Source: Harmothoe impar (taxonomy: Eukaryota > Annelida > Polychaeta > Phyllodocida > Polynoidae). From it: DNA of 64,000 nucleotides. Position 1 is the first letter of the stretch; every line of letters starts with the position of its first letter. Where the stretch lies: contig OX381710.1 of assembly GCA_947462335.1 (NCBI GenBank), positions 26,567,772 to 26,631,771 of the forward strand. Direction: 5' to 3'. Position numbers and translations under genes: made by a program. The notes under the pieces were generated by a model. It was not told where the DNA came from and did no database searches. It worked only from the letters and a program-made list of their open reading frames with translations. Below, piece by piece: positions 45,101 through 55,611 of the stretch.

Positions 45101-47098
45101 TTAAAAAATGACCACTTCCTAATCATGGTTCATGGTTGGTGGAAATCCACCAACGCCCTCCCCCCGTTGGTGAAAAATGACCACTCCCTTAGCATGCCTA
45201 TCTTACCCTCTTACAACCCACAAGGTGATGCCTGTGTGTATATACATGTACATCGATTTCAAACTCCAGGCCTCTAGGGCCCACAACTTGCTGCCCCACC
45301 AGGTACTCTGTGCGTTATATAGATTCATTAGAGGGTTACGGCTAGTTTCATCCATGCACACATTGAAGCACAGCCGGTGGCGGCATATCGCAGGTGGTTG
45401 GCCAGGCTTGTGTTCTCCCCACCAAATATGAGGATCTACCACTGGTTGTGATTAAATACCTTTATCAATATAGTGAAGCATTTACTACCGGTAGATAATT
45501 TAGGTCTCTTGGTACATGTAATAGCAGTTGTGTACCCAGATCAAAAGAAAAGCCCATGGCAATTTTAGCTAAGGATCTAGGAACATTAATTGTTGTTATC
45601 CTAACCGAGAAAACACTATACAACTTTTTCTTTTATAACTACAAAATGTAATAGATTGTCCATACTTATGTGAGATGCTTTGGTAGTGTCTGTGCTGGTG
45701 CGGGGTGGTCCTTTGGTGTCGCGGGCACGTTTACGGTTAGGCAGGGTCTGCGGGGTGGCAGGGCTGTATCGGGCACCTTCAGCCCACAGACCAGAGTCCC
45801 GTCCTGTCCTGTCCACATTCTTCTGGAACGTGGGACGACCCTGAAGCAAAGGTAAGACATGTTGTTAACAATGTGTAAAAGCCTGATGGGTATTATCATA
45901 TTACATAGCAGTTTGATAGAGACAAAAATCATGATAGTGTGATACATTCCCATCGTTTTCCATGAGTTAAATCTCTATCACACTACGGTCCAGGGTCATG
46001 TTTACATCATGCTGGGGTTTTGTATTTATTAACTAAATTTCCGTATATGATCCGCATGTCACGTATAACACCCTATATCCCGCTCTGGGGTATGACCCGT
46101 GGGTTGTATGCTTAGGGACCTGCCGGTTGTACGCGAGACTTAACAGACAGTAAACAGACATGGTAATGTTCTTGTGGACTACACTTTGCACGTTATGTTA
46201 AAGTGGGTGCCTACCTTTTTCCTTTTCTGCACCACGGTGTACCTGACGAGGGCGGCTGTACAGACGAGCAGGAGGACGAACAGGAAGACACACACCAGGG
46301 ACAGCACCACGATGATACCCGGGTGCAGCCCGTCCCCCTCACCACCACCGTCTGACACTGAGCACAGGGAGACGGGTTGACTTTATTTTACACATTATCA
46401 CATAGCATCAAATAGGATGGAACTCTACAGGTACATGCAGCAGAAATCTGCAGCTTCCTTGGTTATCACATAGATATGAGATCCTTGGTTATCAGTAGAT
46501 TTAATTTATCATTGTATTTGCTACAGTAAAATCTCGTTATAAGGGGGGCCTTGGGACCAGAGATGTTTGCTCCTCATAAGCAATGTTCATCATTACCTAT
46601 ACTAAAGATAGAGAACAGCGAATCAGGGCCATGGGAATGAGCTCCTGATAACAGGAAGGTCCTCGTATTAGTCCTTCTTGTAGCAAGATTTCACTGAGTT
46701 TAATAAATTACTCTAAACTTGAGGTACTTTGCTTTTGCTCTTAATACAAGGATTTATATTACAGATTTTAGTCAATTACTTCAGTAGAAAGTAGCCTGTT
46801 GCATCTTAATGCTAGTACCTACCAGGCTGTGCTAAGTTGGCGGTGGAGGCAGGAGTCTCCTCCAGTCCTATCTCCCCTCCTGCACCTGCAGGTTGACTGG
46901 CACCGCGGTTCCCGCGCCCGCCGTCAGGGGGCTCCACCTGACGGACCTCGGGCGGTGGCGCCCCCGTGTGGTCGGAGGGAGTATCAGCTGTGGTTGGGAG
47001 GGGAGGGGGCGTGGCCCCCCGCCTCACCAGGCGGTGACTGAGGTGTGAGGGAGGGTGGGCGGTGAGCAGGGAAGGCCATAGCAGGATGACCACAAGCA
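27086..47098 (-). CDS. Large membrane-anchored multi-SH3 adaptor, at least 13 coding exons
   Basis: Exons (in transcript order): 47098-46823, 46357-46215, 45840-45666, 43259-43086, 40937-40756, 39714-39474 (3' edge could be 39465), 36655-36277, 35879-35680, 35335-35209, 34964-34810, 32751-30428, 30029-29906, 27199-27086 (stop TAG). Nearly all have GT/AG borders and matching phases. The exon at 39714-39474 ends in phase 1 while the next starts in phase 0, so a small exon is probably missing between them; the acceptor of the 30428-32751 exon is also uncertain. The first exon is not identified. The protein, about 1540 residues, has a proline-rich ectodomain, one transmembrane helix, then four cytoplasmic SH3 domains, acidic and tyrosine-rich linkers and a 775-residue proline-rich region before the last SH3. 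I do not recognise a named orthologue. The architecture suggests a receptor-like scaffold for tyrosine-kinase or actin signalling (inference). Confidence 0.75.
27647..28047. repeat. MITE-like inverted-repeat element, copy 2
   Basis: The ends read GGACAGACTCATGTGAGAGC on the left and, as the complement of the right end, GGACAGACTCACGTGGGAGC, both continuing to ACAAGAAAA. The internal CTCTGCCCCCGAACCCCCC block is the complement of that in copy 1 (132-576). GCATTCATTAC occurs just outside both ends (27618-27628 and 28054-28064), possibly a long target duplication or chance. Confidence 0.75.
28048..29905. other. Last intron of the SH3 gene, no other gene seen
   Basis: AT-rich sequence between the two exons that build SH3 domain 4. 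The short + strand open frame at 28036-28338 overlaps the MITE end and shows no family features. There is no RNA gene I can support. Confidence 0.45.
29906..30029 (-). CDS. Exon: N-terminal half of SH3 domain 4
   Basis: It encodes AERPVKPPRKDKIRRSTESY followed by LASEKGELSFEEDTVIRDIGE. GELSFEEDTVI is the RT-loop to distal-strand part of an SH3 domain, but the usual ALYDY is replaced by ESYLA, so ligand binding may be altered. A PPRK motif precedes it. The donor GTGAGC follows directly. Confidence 0.75.
30428..32751 (-). CDS. Large proline-rich exon with coiled coil and tyrosine motifs
   Basis: About 775 residues in one exon. The start has PPPLPTSPPPTDEE and a short coiled coil, ELEELEQKLREQREQLEK. 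Several SH3-ligand stretches follow (NKTPPPRPRPIS; APPPPRPKMPPPPRPPG). Candidate phosphotyrosine sites include TYDYVRNG and the pair YDMPRNLNYDVP near the end, which match the YDxP motif of Cas-family docking proteins. Basic, Ser-rich segments (KFVKIPKKILPQVRRG) may bind membranes or be phosphorylated. The protein could bind its own SH3 domains (inference). Open antisense frames here are compositional shadows. Confidence 0.8.
32752..34809. other. Intron of the SH3 gene
   Basis: No further exon with acceptable splice sites was seen. A segment at 33738-33850 repeats CCCATGGGCTATGGAATATT and its near-complement, a small inverted repeat (CCATGGGATATTGGG). A missing small exon cannot be excluded. 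Confidence 0.4.
34810..34964 (-). CDS. Exon: SH3 domain 3
   Basis: A complete SH3 domain in one exon: HVALYDYEPQQEGDLPLRVG, then DKVAVLEMHENGWWKG and EGWFPGTYVE. It contains the canonical ALYDY, WW and FPxxYVE ligand-binding residues. Phase 1 in, phase 0 out; donor GTATGT. Confidence 0.88.
35209..35335 (-). CDS. Exon: acidic linker
   Basis: It encodes KDPSSPVHQDAQSRHRSPET, then PDSEDWDINEFDNDVEGDIT. It is acidic and probably disordered. Its splice phases (0 to 1) fit both neighbouring SH3 exons. Confidence 0.7.
35680..35879 (-). CDS. Exon: SH3 domain 2
   Basis: It encodes PPALPPCDLGNLSYRALYSY then EPRQDDELPITADELL, NDWVRVRN and GEEGIVPLLYV. The SH3 pattern is clear, but the second Trp of the usual WW is Val and the FPxxYV is VPLLYV, so this is a divergent SH3 domain. 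Acceptor TTTTCAG and donor GTGAGT are strong. Confidence 0.85.
36277..36655 (-). CDS. Exon: glutamate-rich segment with two Grb2-type YINx motifs
   Basis: It encodes STPINKDYYKLEPLESSLQP, then an E-rich repeated stretch with VVEDTYINRREEVE and EEEDMYINCQAERH, ending KILQDCISREAAAVTQEQP. The two YIN(R/C) sequences fit the pYxN consensus recognised by the Grb2 SH2 domain. The near-duplicate spacing suggests an internal duplication. CTCCTC repeats on the + strand are the complement of the Glu codons. Confidence 0.75.
36656..39473. other. Intron of the SH3 gene with a small MITE
   Basis: No exon was identified, although splice phase suggests a small one should lie in this interval. It contains the hairpin MITE at 38280-38390. 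Confidence 0.4.
38280..38390. repeat. Short hairpin MITE with GAGTGGTCATTATTCAACA ends
   Basis: The left end reads GAGTGGTCATTATTCAACA and the right end is nearly its complement (TGTTGAATAATGACCATTC). G-run and C-run lie just inside each end and the middle pairs further. It is related in end sequence to the larger elements at 43352-43724 and 44789-45188. Confidence 0.7.
39474..39714 (-). CDS. Exon: linker with amphipathic C-terminal helix
   Basis: It encodes RSIQDRPVPVPPTAPLPDPE, then TLRRPHSGSSSGGEENLLQS and IFNDLEKAWSKAQAS. A proline-rich part is followed by a likely helix. The acceptor is CCACAG. Two donor choices (at 39473 or 39464) give the same phase, and neither matches the next exon found. 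Confidence 0.6.
40756..40937 (-). CDS. Exon: His/Arg/Ser-rich linker
   Basis: It encodes DSCATLEDYTDDMGGRHSRH, a His/Arg-rich stretch (HTSRHQHPRPP) and SSHSSRDSVLNRGLDEVDFQ. It is probably disordered. Acceptor GGCTAG, donor GTAAGT; phases 1 to 0. Confidence 0.7.
40938..43085. other. Intron of the SH3 gene with a local direct duplication
   Basis: About 41555-41712 contains two copies of ATAAATCAGACTCGGACAGT ... ACACATACTTTCATA, a direct duplication of roughly 80-90 bp. A long poly-C run lies at 41770-41790. No other exon was supported. Confidence 0.5.
43086..43259 (-). CDS. Exon: SH3 domain 1
   Basis: It encodes TELYRAVYPYSPTEDSQLRL, then SVIDVVEKTDGWWRGYHGPQ and EGWFPANYVERVYQG. This is a canonical SH3 domain with AVYPY, WW and FPxNYVE. 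Acceptor TTTCAG, donor GTAAGC; phase 1 on both sides. It is the first cytoplasmic domain after the transmembrane exon and a basic linker. Confidence 0.88.
43352..43724. repeat. MITE with GGGAGTGCTCATT ends
   Basis: The left end is GGGAGTGCTCATTTCTTGG; the complement of the right end is GGAGAGTGCTCATTATTA. Long G and C runs lie inside. It may be a composite, as an additional TGACCACTCCCC end lies at about 43643. Confidence 0.55.
44789..45188. repeat. MITE with GGGAGTGGTCATTTTT ends
   Basis: The left end GGGAGTGGTCATTTTTTAAC is mirrored by AAAAATGACCACTCCC on the right. Inside are G/C runs and a nested AAAAAATGACCACTTCC end near 45100, suggesting one copy inserted in another. It lies in an intron of the SH3 gene. 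Confidence 0.65.
45666..45840 (-). CDS. Exon: juxtamembrane basic linker
   Basis: It encodes GRPTFQKNVDRTGRDSGLWA, then TPQTLPNRKRARDTKGPPRT and TDTTKASHI. It is basic and Thr/Pro-rich and follows the transmembrane exon in phase 0. Acceptor GCTTCAG is good; the donor GTATGG is acceptable. Confidence 0.65.
46215..46357 (-). CDS. Exon: transmembrane helix
   Basis: It encodes SDGGGEGDGLHPG, then a 23-residue hydrophobic segment (IIVVLSLVCVFLFVLLLVCT plus AAL) and a basic stop-transfer VRYTVVQKRKK. The Gly/Asp-rich outside and basic inside indicate a single-pass protein with the SH3 domains in the cytoplasm. Splice phases fit exons on both sides. Confidence 0.82.
46524..46696. repeat. Possible pogo/Tc1-type MITE
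   Basis: The left end reads CAGTAAAATCTCGTTATAAG after TA; the complement of the right end reads CAGTGAAATCTTGCTACAAG. About 173 bp, no ORF. The right flank lacks a clear TA, so the call is tentative. Confidence 0.45.
46823..47098 (-). CDS. Exon: signal-peptide core and proline-rich ectodomain
   Basis: It begins (after acceptor TGTGTTGCAG) with LVVILLWPSLLTAHPPSH, a hydrophobic stretch ending at a plausible signal-peptidase site, followed by RRGATPPPLPTTADTPSDHT and EVRQVEPPDGGRGNRGAS. The initiating Met must be in an upstream exon that I could not identify. A basic RLVRR just after the hydrophobic core could be a furin-type site. Confidence 0.6.
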
Positions 47099-47654
47099 CT
47101 GCAACACACAAACACAGACACATCATGGAGTACATATTTATATTATAGTGACATATGTAAGCAGTATGGAGTCTTTCACTCTATCAAAGTACAATACATC
47201 GGGAAGAAAATTAGCTATATTGTTCTGTCCACACCAAAATGACAGTTGTCACATACTGTGGTTCAATCCTAAAACGTCTTATTCCCAAATGACAACTTAC
47301 GAGGATTTCGCTTAAAATTCGTGTCTAGTGCATATTGTTTTCAGTTTTTATTGTGTGTGGTTTTTTTATTTATCCATTACCGGTAGGCCCTACACTGTAT
47401 TGGCAGTGTGTGTTGGTGGTAAGCTTTCCCAGCTCATGTTACAGAGCCTCATGTAAGACGGGACACATAGCCGTGTCAGTCTGTGGTAGGGATGGAGTGG
47501 TTCCAAGGACAGACCCACATTACCTCCCCTAACAATGGACAATCTGTCCCTGAGAATGCAGCCACCACAGTCTACTTCTACAGGATGGGGATCTGTGAAT
47601 GCCTGCCGTAACTAGACAAGGTAGCGGTCTATGTACTACCCTACCGTACCCTAA

Positions 47655-47726
47655 TTTACTAGTATATAGTCTATATATTGTATTTAATATATACTAGTCT
47701 ATATATTGTATTTAATATATACTAGC
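47655..47726. repeat. Direct repeat, two units of about 35 bp
   Basis: TAGTCTATATATTGTATTTA followed by ATATATACTAG occurs twice in tandem. AT-rich, noncoding. Confidence 0.7.
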
Positions 47727-48179
47727 ATACCCAAGTGATAAGCTAATAAATGCCATCTTTTGGAGCTGGCACCCCTCTCAATCTCATCAATCATCCCAAA
47801 ACCATAGACTATGAGGTAACTGATAACAGTCAGTCTATCTTTCCCCAACAATATACATGTCACAGGACTGCGCAAGCCATCACATAGGATGAAGTTGAAG
47901 TTGTAAATGCAGTCTTGCCCGAGGCTAATTCCAGTGCTGTATTTTTTCTAGCCTAGATCGTCCATGATCCTTCCTCCCTTTCGCTATATATGGACAACCT
48001 GACTCTTGATCTCGGCTTATCATAATAAACATTCTCTTTTCGGAATGACGCTTCTTTATCAAAGATGCAAATTGCGGTTCTATGAGTAACGGGTATGTGC
48101 ATGCATTCTTGTGTTTGACTGATTGGACCCCTTCCCTTCACTGGCAGATCCCAAAGCCCATAAACAAGCTTACATTGTG

Positions 48180-48352
48180 CTGAGATCATAGAGACAAGCC
48201 TAACTGCACACATTTTACTGGGATTATAGTGACAAGCCTAGCTTTTCATTTTGCTGAGATAAGTGACAATCCCAGCTCTACAAATTTTGCTTAAATAAGT
48301 GACAAGCCTAGCTCTATACATTTTCCTAAGATTAGTGACAGGCTAGCTGTAC
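48180..48352. repeat. Tandem repeat of about 43 bp, four diverged units
   Basis: Units contain GTGACAAGCCTAGCT followed by a short variable part and CATTTTGCTGAGAT or a variant. Noncoding; it lies upstream of the SH3 gene. Confidence 0.6.
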
Positions 48353-51002
48353 ATGACTGTAGCAGGCTGAGGGAGGGCTGTGGGATGCACACCTGGGTGT
48401 ATGTGTGTGTGTGTGGGGGGGGGGGGGGTGTCAACACACATCTGTGTGCACGTCAGGGGCTGCAGAGTTTAACTAAACACACCTTTCCCCCACCACAGTC
48501 CGCTCCCAGTCCGCACTTCCCACAACCCAACCTGTCCCCCCACCCATGTGCCGTATGGAATGTGGGAACAGTCAGACTCATATCGATGGGGCATGCATGT
48601 GTGTATGTGTGACATAGTGTGTGTCCATCATGATAGTATGTAAACAGATATACACCTATAGTAAACCCACACATATACAATAGTATGGTGCATCTGTATC
48701 CATTTAGTAAGCTTATGTATATGCTTGGTGGTGATTGTGATCTTGGAAACCCATTATATATGTAGTACGGTTACCCTTCATTGTCATAATCCTTGGTAGT
48801 GCCAGCAATGAGCCTAAATAGCGTATACTCTACTATTGTTGATGCCAGGGATAGCTTACTACGCCCATTTAGGAGGGTATGTAATAGCTATGAATAAAAA
48901 TTATTAGCCTTGTCCCTAGTTAGAGAATGTTGGTTACTTGAGAGAGTGGTAATTTTTGAACGAAAGGGGAGGTGGGGTGGAAGTTTATAGCACGGATGGT
49001 GCCTAAGGTTTGGCTCACCATACATCACCAATCATGGCCAAGAGTCACCACGATTTGCTGGGTTGGTAGCAAGTCGGTAGCTGCATACATTATGTGTAGA
49101 GGGTGAATACCTACAGGATAGGGTGACCAGACAGCAACATACATGGGCGGATTCACCAGACACTCAAAAACTAAAGGGTGGGTATCATACCACCACTATA
49201 TAGTAATAGGAAGTGCCACGTCTGGTCCATTATGTCTAAACCGCAGTATATATCATTTAATCCATTTAGATTATAGTAGAAAATCAACCTTTGAATGGAG
49301 TATTAAAAAAGATCATAGCAGAACTATGTCAAAAATTACTATATATGTACATATAGTGCGCATAAATCAGCCTTGCCTCTCTCAGTAAGAACACAGACCT
49401 AATATCCCGACAGTTAACTCATTTAAAGCTGCCATACTACCTCAGATATATAGAACGTTCACTTTCTGCATATTTATAAAGGGTCTCCTTAGTGCAGTGT
49501 ACTGGTAAGATCCCAATCAAATTTGTGGCTTTTAACTGTGCTAAGTTCAAAGATAAAGATCAGAAAAAATAGAATGCTTCCAGCATTCTATTCAGCACTT
49601 AATTATATCAACAAGTTGGCGCCATCTACAGTGTACACTAGGAAATAGTAGACTCTGTTGGTAAGATCAGCAATGCAAGACTTGCAGGTAGCAGTCCACT
49701 CATTGCTGCCACCTGATGTCATTTTTTTAACACTAACTTATCAAAGCCCACCAGAATATAAATAGTAGCTGGAATTAGAGTCTTGTTTTGCACATATTAA
49801 GAATCTCTTGTCAAAATAAATGACAGATTATAATAGGGAAAGGGTTATACAATCATCTGAGATACAAATGAAGATAATATAGGTTTGAGTGTGCCAAGTA
49901 GTATAGCAGCTTTAACCACCATTTCCCCATTACTCACGACTTTGCTTTCATTATGATGACATTACATGTTTATCTCCGTTGGTATGGTTTAGAGTATTCT
50001 TAGTCTCTCTGATTATTACCGACATGGTTGGCTATATTACCATGGTAGTTCATCAAATTGACTCACAACTACCAAAAAGTACATGATTGTGGAGTTGCTC
50101 TAAGCACCATCTATATGTAGATGCTTTAGGGTGGGGCCTTGTGCACATTGTTCAAGACTATCAATGTTAAGTACTAAGCCTTGATTAGACCCCCCCCCCC
50201 GCCCCAACAAGCCTAGTCATACACAAATTTAGATGTGCTTCAAGAAAATATGAGGTACTACATTTTCATAGTGTGGGTCAATTTGTCTAAACGAAGTGCT
50301 CAGTTGTCTTTTTTAATCTTATTAATTTTTTTGGTTTTTTATTTTTTTATTTAAAATTTAGGGCGTTTGTAGGTGACATTTCTGAACCTGTTTTCGTGTT
50401 GACATTATGCATAGAGAGAGGCACTATTACATGGTAGTGGCCTGGATATATGCAGATGACCTGGAGCTTGGATTATGACAGGTTGTGTAGACAGGCACAC
50501 GACCCCCATCACAGGGGTTGGGAGTCTAACACGGACAGTAACTGCCTCTATAAGGCTACAGGCGTCAGTTAACTACCACACAAGGACACACTGAGCTGTA
50601 ATCAGTGTCAGATTAAAGCTATACCAGTCAGGGTGCCCCATCACTACACACACAAGACACATGTACATATGTCACTTGTAGAACCAAGACTGTGTCATAC
50701 TGTAAAGGCACACATACATTTACTAACCCAATATGACACTTTTTGTAGTTGGTCAAAACTCCAAAGAAAACTTCCACTGACTTCTTCAACTATGTTTCTC
50801 CTGGATGTCAGTTTAGTGTATAAAGATTGAGCGTGTGAGTGACCTCACAGATGACTCAGGGTAAGCTGGATTTGTAGCTTATCATGTACTTAGATATGAT
50901 GTTCCCTTATAATCATTCATTGGTCAATTCTGGTATCAGAAATTAATTCCTTGTTAAAAAGTACCCTCAAGTCATGTGTCATACATGTATGTTATTCCAT
51001 AT

Positions 51003-51078
51003 CAGGCCAGCAGGTGGGTGTGGGTGAGCAGGTGGGTGTGGGAGAGCAGGTGGGTGTGGGTGTGCAGGTGGATGTGGG
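51003..51078. repeat. Short tandem repeat GCAGGTGGGTGTGGG(T/A)GA
   Basis: About three and a half units of 18-21 bp, each with CAGGTGGGTGTGGG. Each unit carries a CAGGTG E-box. No coding role is evident. Confidence 0.6.
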
Positions 51079-54000
51079 CGACAGTTGCAGGCTGTGGGCG
51101 TGTACCGCCTTCTGTCCCTATCAAAAAGACAGTCGATCGGACTATAAACGGTGAATATTTGGGTGGTATAATTTCGCTCTGCACACATTAAGATCTAGCG
51201 CAGTACAAGAAGTACCAGTGGCGACACCGTGTGCATCACGGCTGGAACAGGAACTATACGGGACTAGTGCATTAGGCTATGGAGGCCGCCATATTGGCTC
51301 AGAGCAATGCATTGTGGTTAGGCCCCCCCGAGCAGTGCATCATGGGTGAATTTCTTATCAACACCTTTGTTCTAGGTGTGAGGGGAGGGGGTTAACCTAA
51401 TAAGGAGATAGGGGTTCAGCCCCCAACTACCTGAAATACCAGGATGCAGTGGTGCCACCCTTTGGAGGACGGTCGAAAGAGGAACTAAAATATTTTTCTT
51501 GTGTTGCTCTGTTCTATTCTCCTATTGTCCACACATGTATTTCAAGATAATTCAAGATAATAGCAGAGCAGACTATAGAAAAGGTCTTACAAAAAACGTC
51601 TCACCCTGTAATGCAAGATATCTCCCATTGACTTAACACTAAAATTGTGTGGACTGTAATGTAGACGAAAATCCTTTCCAGTACTTAAGAGTTTAATTTC
51701 TCTCCACACATTTTTTGTATTTTTTTGTCACTATTTTTAAATTAAATGTTTTAAATGCTTAGAGTAGAACATTGATGAAAGTGACTGATGTTCCATGTAC
51801 CTGAGTGTCCCATCTGTCCATCTGTCAAGTTTTTACATTTTTTGAACCATGGGTTCATGTCAAAATTGACTGACAAAAATGAAGTTTCACTATCTTGATG
51901 CGACCCCTCACAAGGCGTCGCATAAGACTCTGGGTGGTAACCCTGAGTCAATTAGTGGTGTCTAGTCTAATACCTCTTGATATTATATTATAAATGAGGC
52001 CCCGATTATGTACTTCCTTTTCACTGTTCAGATTTAAAGTTTTCATATGAATCAATATATTCGACCATATATTCGACCTCACTCCTCCCAACTCCCACCC
52101 TGCTTAACGATTTGAATTCAATATGTGTTGATCCGGGTTGTTACTTTTGCAAACTTTACACAAATGTTGTAGCAATGGGAATTGTATACTGTGTACTTTA
52201 CAATAGGTAAAGTCAATATTATAACACAATGACTGCAGAACGAAGCTGGCAGCTATATCAACATTCTCTGTTCCTGAAGCATGAACACACCAACATCTGT
52301 TTCCTCAGCTCCCACACCAATTACAGGTGTGTTTCAGGTAACATGGGGACAACATCTCAGGTAGGCTGCAGCTCGGAACTTTAAACACACGATTCAGATC
52401 GTGACTTCCCTTGCTTTCCTTAACTAAAAATGACCACTTCCCTCACCATATTTACCATACATACCTCAATATATCTGGTATATAGGCACTCTCCAAGATG
52501 GCGGAGCTTTACCTCTGAGATAATATTGAATTTGTTATTTAATTTCCTCTTTTTTTTCCATTTTCCCTGACTTTCCCTGACCAGATTTCCCCGTTTGGAA
52601 ACCCTATACAGAATTACAAATAGGAGAAATATGCGGTGGTACCGTGGCCTTTTATTGATTTGTTTTTGACTATTTTAATGAGGAAACTTATGCAACTTGA
52701 GACACAGATTATTTCTTGTTTGCCTAACCCCTTCCACATCAGTTGTCACTCAGACCGTAAAGCTATATTATATAGATCAGGAAAATGACAACATTCTAGA
52801 CAGCAGCTGTGAACCCATGTCCACATCTAGAGGTATTTTGAATAGACTAGCATAGGACGCAGTAGCCTCCAATAGCTCCGTGTCTGAAGTCTGTATGGGA
52901 ATTTCTAATGCTTCAACCTAGGAAAGACCCAGTTATAAATTAACATATTGGAAATGTATATCAACGGAGCATTCGTAATTATGCATTCATTTCTTTACTA
53001 TGAATTACGAGAACAAACCCCAAAAAGGATTGCCAATTACGGTACGAGGTTATGTTTAGAATTAACTTATATATTGCTTTTTTTTAATATATGATATATC
53101 TCTTTCATGATCATTCTCAGGAAACTGTCCACGATAACAATCCAGTTTTGGAAAGAGGTCAGGGTGAAAAAGGGGTTACCGGTAAACTGATCTCAACCAA
53201 AACGAGTTTAAAAGAATAAAACAAATCCAACACTAAAAACAGCAGGAAATTGCTTGTTATAACCATCTTGGTGTTCAACTTGACAAGAGATCCCATCCTA
53301 TCCCGAGGCCATGGACCGAGGACTACAAAAACAATGCAGGCCCTACACAATATACCTCTTACTCAGCTACACTAACAAGTGTGAGAAGACAGTTATTGAT
53401 TATCTAGGTGCCCATATTCACACACCTAGGTTCTACAACTATAATATTATTATACGTGTGCAGTTATATGCCATGCTCAGTCATACCCAGCATTTGGTCC
53501 CATCCTAAAACCCCGACAGAGGTCATGATTCGCATATGACCCGCGGGTTATACGCGACACTTTACAGTAGCTTGTTGATAGTATTGAAGTATTCAAAAGG
53601 TTATTGGACATTCACCTCAATGAGGAATTATTCCACGAACAAGATGACTACATAGGCTGATAATATAGTCAATAACAGTAAATTAATGATTGATAGAAAT
53701 TCGTAATAAATGTCATTGTTGATTAACATAATTAAAATCCCCCAGTCAGCATTTTTATCAACAACTCACAGATGACCACAGCAGTTGGGGTTGATGATGA
53801 ATCCCCGTGGAGAAGTAGCTGCAGTAGTGTAGTGTAAAGTGGCTGGGTGGGAACTCCTACCTTTGCTCCTGTGTTCTAATGTAAGCTGCACATAACACAT
53901 GTAAGTGGGACTCCAACAGAAAGCCTGTCCAAGGCCTGAGGGGTACAACCTGGGCCCACCTCACACCTGTCAGACACACACCTCCTCCAGTGCTAATTCC

Positions 54001-55064
54001 TCCTGTGTGTAGACAGTCCAGGTGTCATGAACAAGACACCCTAGGGTGTACAGCAGAGGTGGGTCAGCAGCAGGTGGGTGGAGGTGGTCTCCTACCCCTG
54101 GGGGTGCAGGTTAAGGTGCAGGCACTCTGGGGGATCTCTGCTACCACTAGTGGTGCTGGTGATCCACCTGTGACTGACTGCAGATAATCCGTCTGGCCCC
54201 TTAATCCCTGGGGGGTTCTGGGTCCTGCTTGCCGCCAAGGCTAATGTATGTGTGCATACATACATGATATCTAGGTGAATTCATGCTATAGGGGAGACAC
54301 TGAAAACGTCACGGCAGCTTTTATTTGTGGCATCCTCTTACATCAACGACAAAGTAACACTTTTCACAACCTGTTCAAAACCTAGGTGACCATATATACC
54401 AGTACATTTAGTCCGGATTAACATTTCTACTAAAGTAGAAAATATGATATTTCTGTTTTAATTTCATGACATCATGAAATGTTTACTGAATGTAATGTTG
54501 ATGTGTCATGACTTGGTGGTATATATAAATGTCTGGGTAGAGTGAGGCAGACAGTGGGATGCGGGCTGAGACAGACTCAGGTTGCACCCTCCTTAGACCT
54601 ATACAGCAGGGCCGCTTCCTGGGTGGGACTGTGGGTACTGGAGGGTGGAGGGCTGGGTGGGGGAGGGCTTCACAGATCAGAGAGCCCGCTTCCTACCTGA
54701 ATGCCCACCTCTACAGGGGTGGTTGGCACGCACGAGGACTAAGTAATCTTAGCCCTGATACAGCCCATATAAAGTAAATGCAACCTATCAGAATACATTT
54801 ACTTCATCATTCTTGAAACGAATCTATAGGGGATTATAGGGGCTCTGTTTTCCCAGGACCACCCAAAGACAAAACAACTCTCTCAGTGGGCTTGGGAGCT
54901 CATTTCATATTCTTAAAAGTATACCATATAAAAAGATGTTTCAGAATATTATCTTATAGGAATATGTGAATATGTTCCTGCATTGTCAGCAATATAGATA
55001 CGTCGGTGTGGTTGACATCGATATTGATTTTACATACCTTCTAAGTGTGATACAGTGCTATAGA

Positions 55065-55560
55065 AGTAGTATAGTATGTATCGGAACGGGACTATAGTTA
55101 AGTACTGTTTATTACTCAATCGACATGCAGCCAATCAGAGGCCTCCATTTGGTCACGTGACCGGAAGTGACCTACTTAGGGGATTAGTGGTGCATTCTGG
55201 GTAACCCTGCAGCCAATCAGAGGCCACCATTTGGTCACGTGACCGGAAGTGACCTACTTAGGGGATTAGTGGTGCATTCTGGGTAACCTACTGACCTACT
55301 TAGGGGACCGGAAGTGACGTCATATGACCTAATTTAGGATCACGTGACCGGAAGTGACCTGATGAGTCACGTGAGCGGAAGTGACGTCACATGACCTAAT
55401 GGCCGACCGGAAGTGAGTGACCTCATTGAGGATCACGTGACCGGAAGTGACCTGATTGATCACGTGAGCGGAAGAAGAAGTTTTTTGTTTAGGAAGTGAG
55501 GGTCTTTAGGATCACGTGACTGGAAGCGACGTCGTCACATGAGTGACGCTTTAAGAGACT
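55065..55560. repeat. Left terminal inverted repeat of element 2 with promoter-motif array
   Basis: The terminal 75 bp are nearly identical to both ends of element 1. Then come two CCAATCAGAGGCC units, a twice-repeated GGTGCATTCTGGGTAACC block, and at least seven CCGGAAGTGA (or GCGGAAGTGA) units, mostly next to TCACGTGA and sometimes TGACGTCA. It ends where the polymerase 3' flank begins. Confidence 0.88.
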
Positions 55561-55611
55561 GCGCGACTTACTAGTAAAAGAAGACGTATGAAAATAAAAA
55601 CACAACAATAT

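Larger units (their letters stand above)
47099..55064. other. 8 kb without a supported gene, upstream of the SH3 gene
   Basis: It should include the first exon and promoter of the SH3 gene, but neither was identified. There are several short tandem repeats, a GGCCGCCATATTGG sequence at 51284-51297 that resembles a YY1 site and AAGATGGCGGAG near 52495. A short repeat ATGACCCGCGGGTTATACGCG near 53537 resembles one near 46096. There is no RNA gene or transposon with clear ends. Confidence 0.45.
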
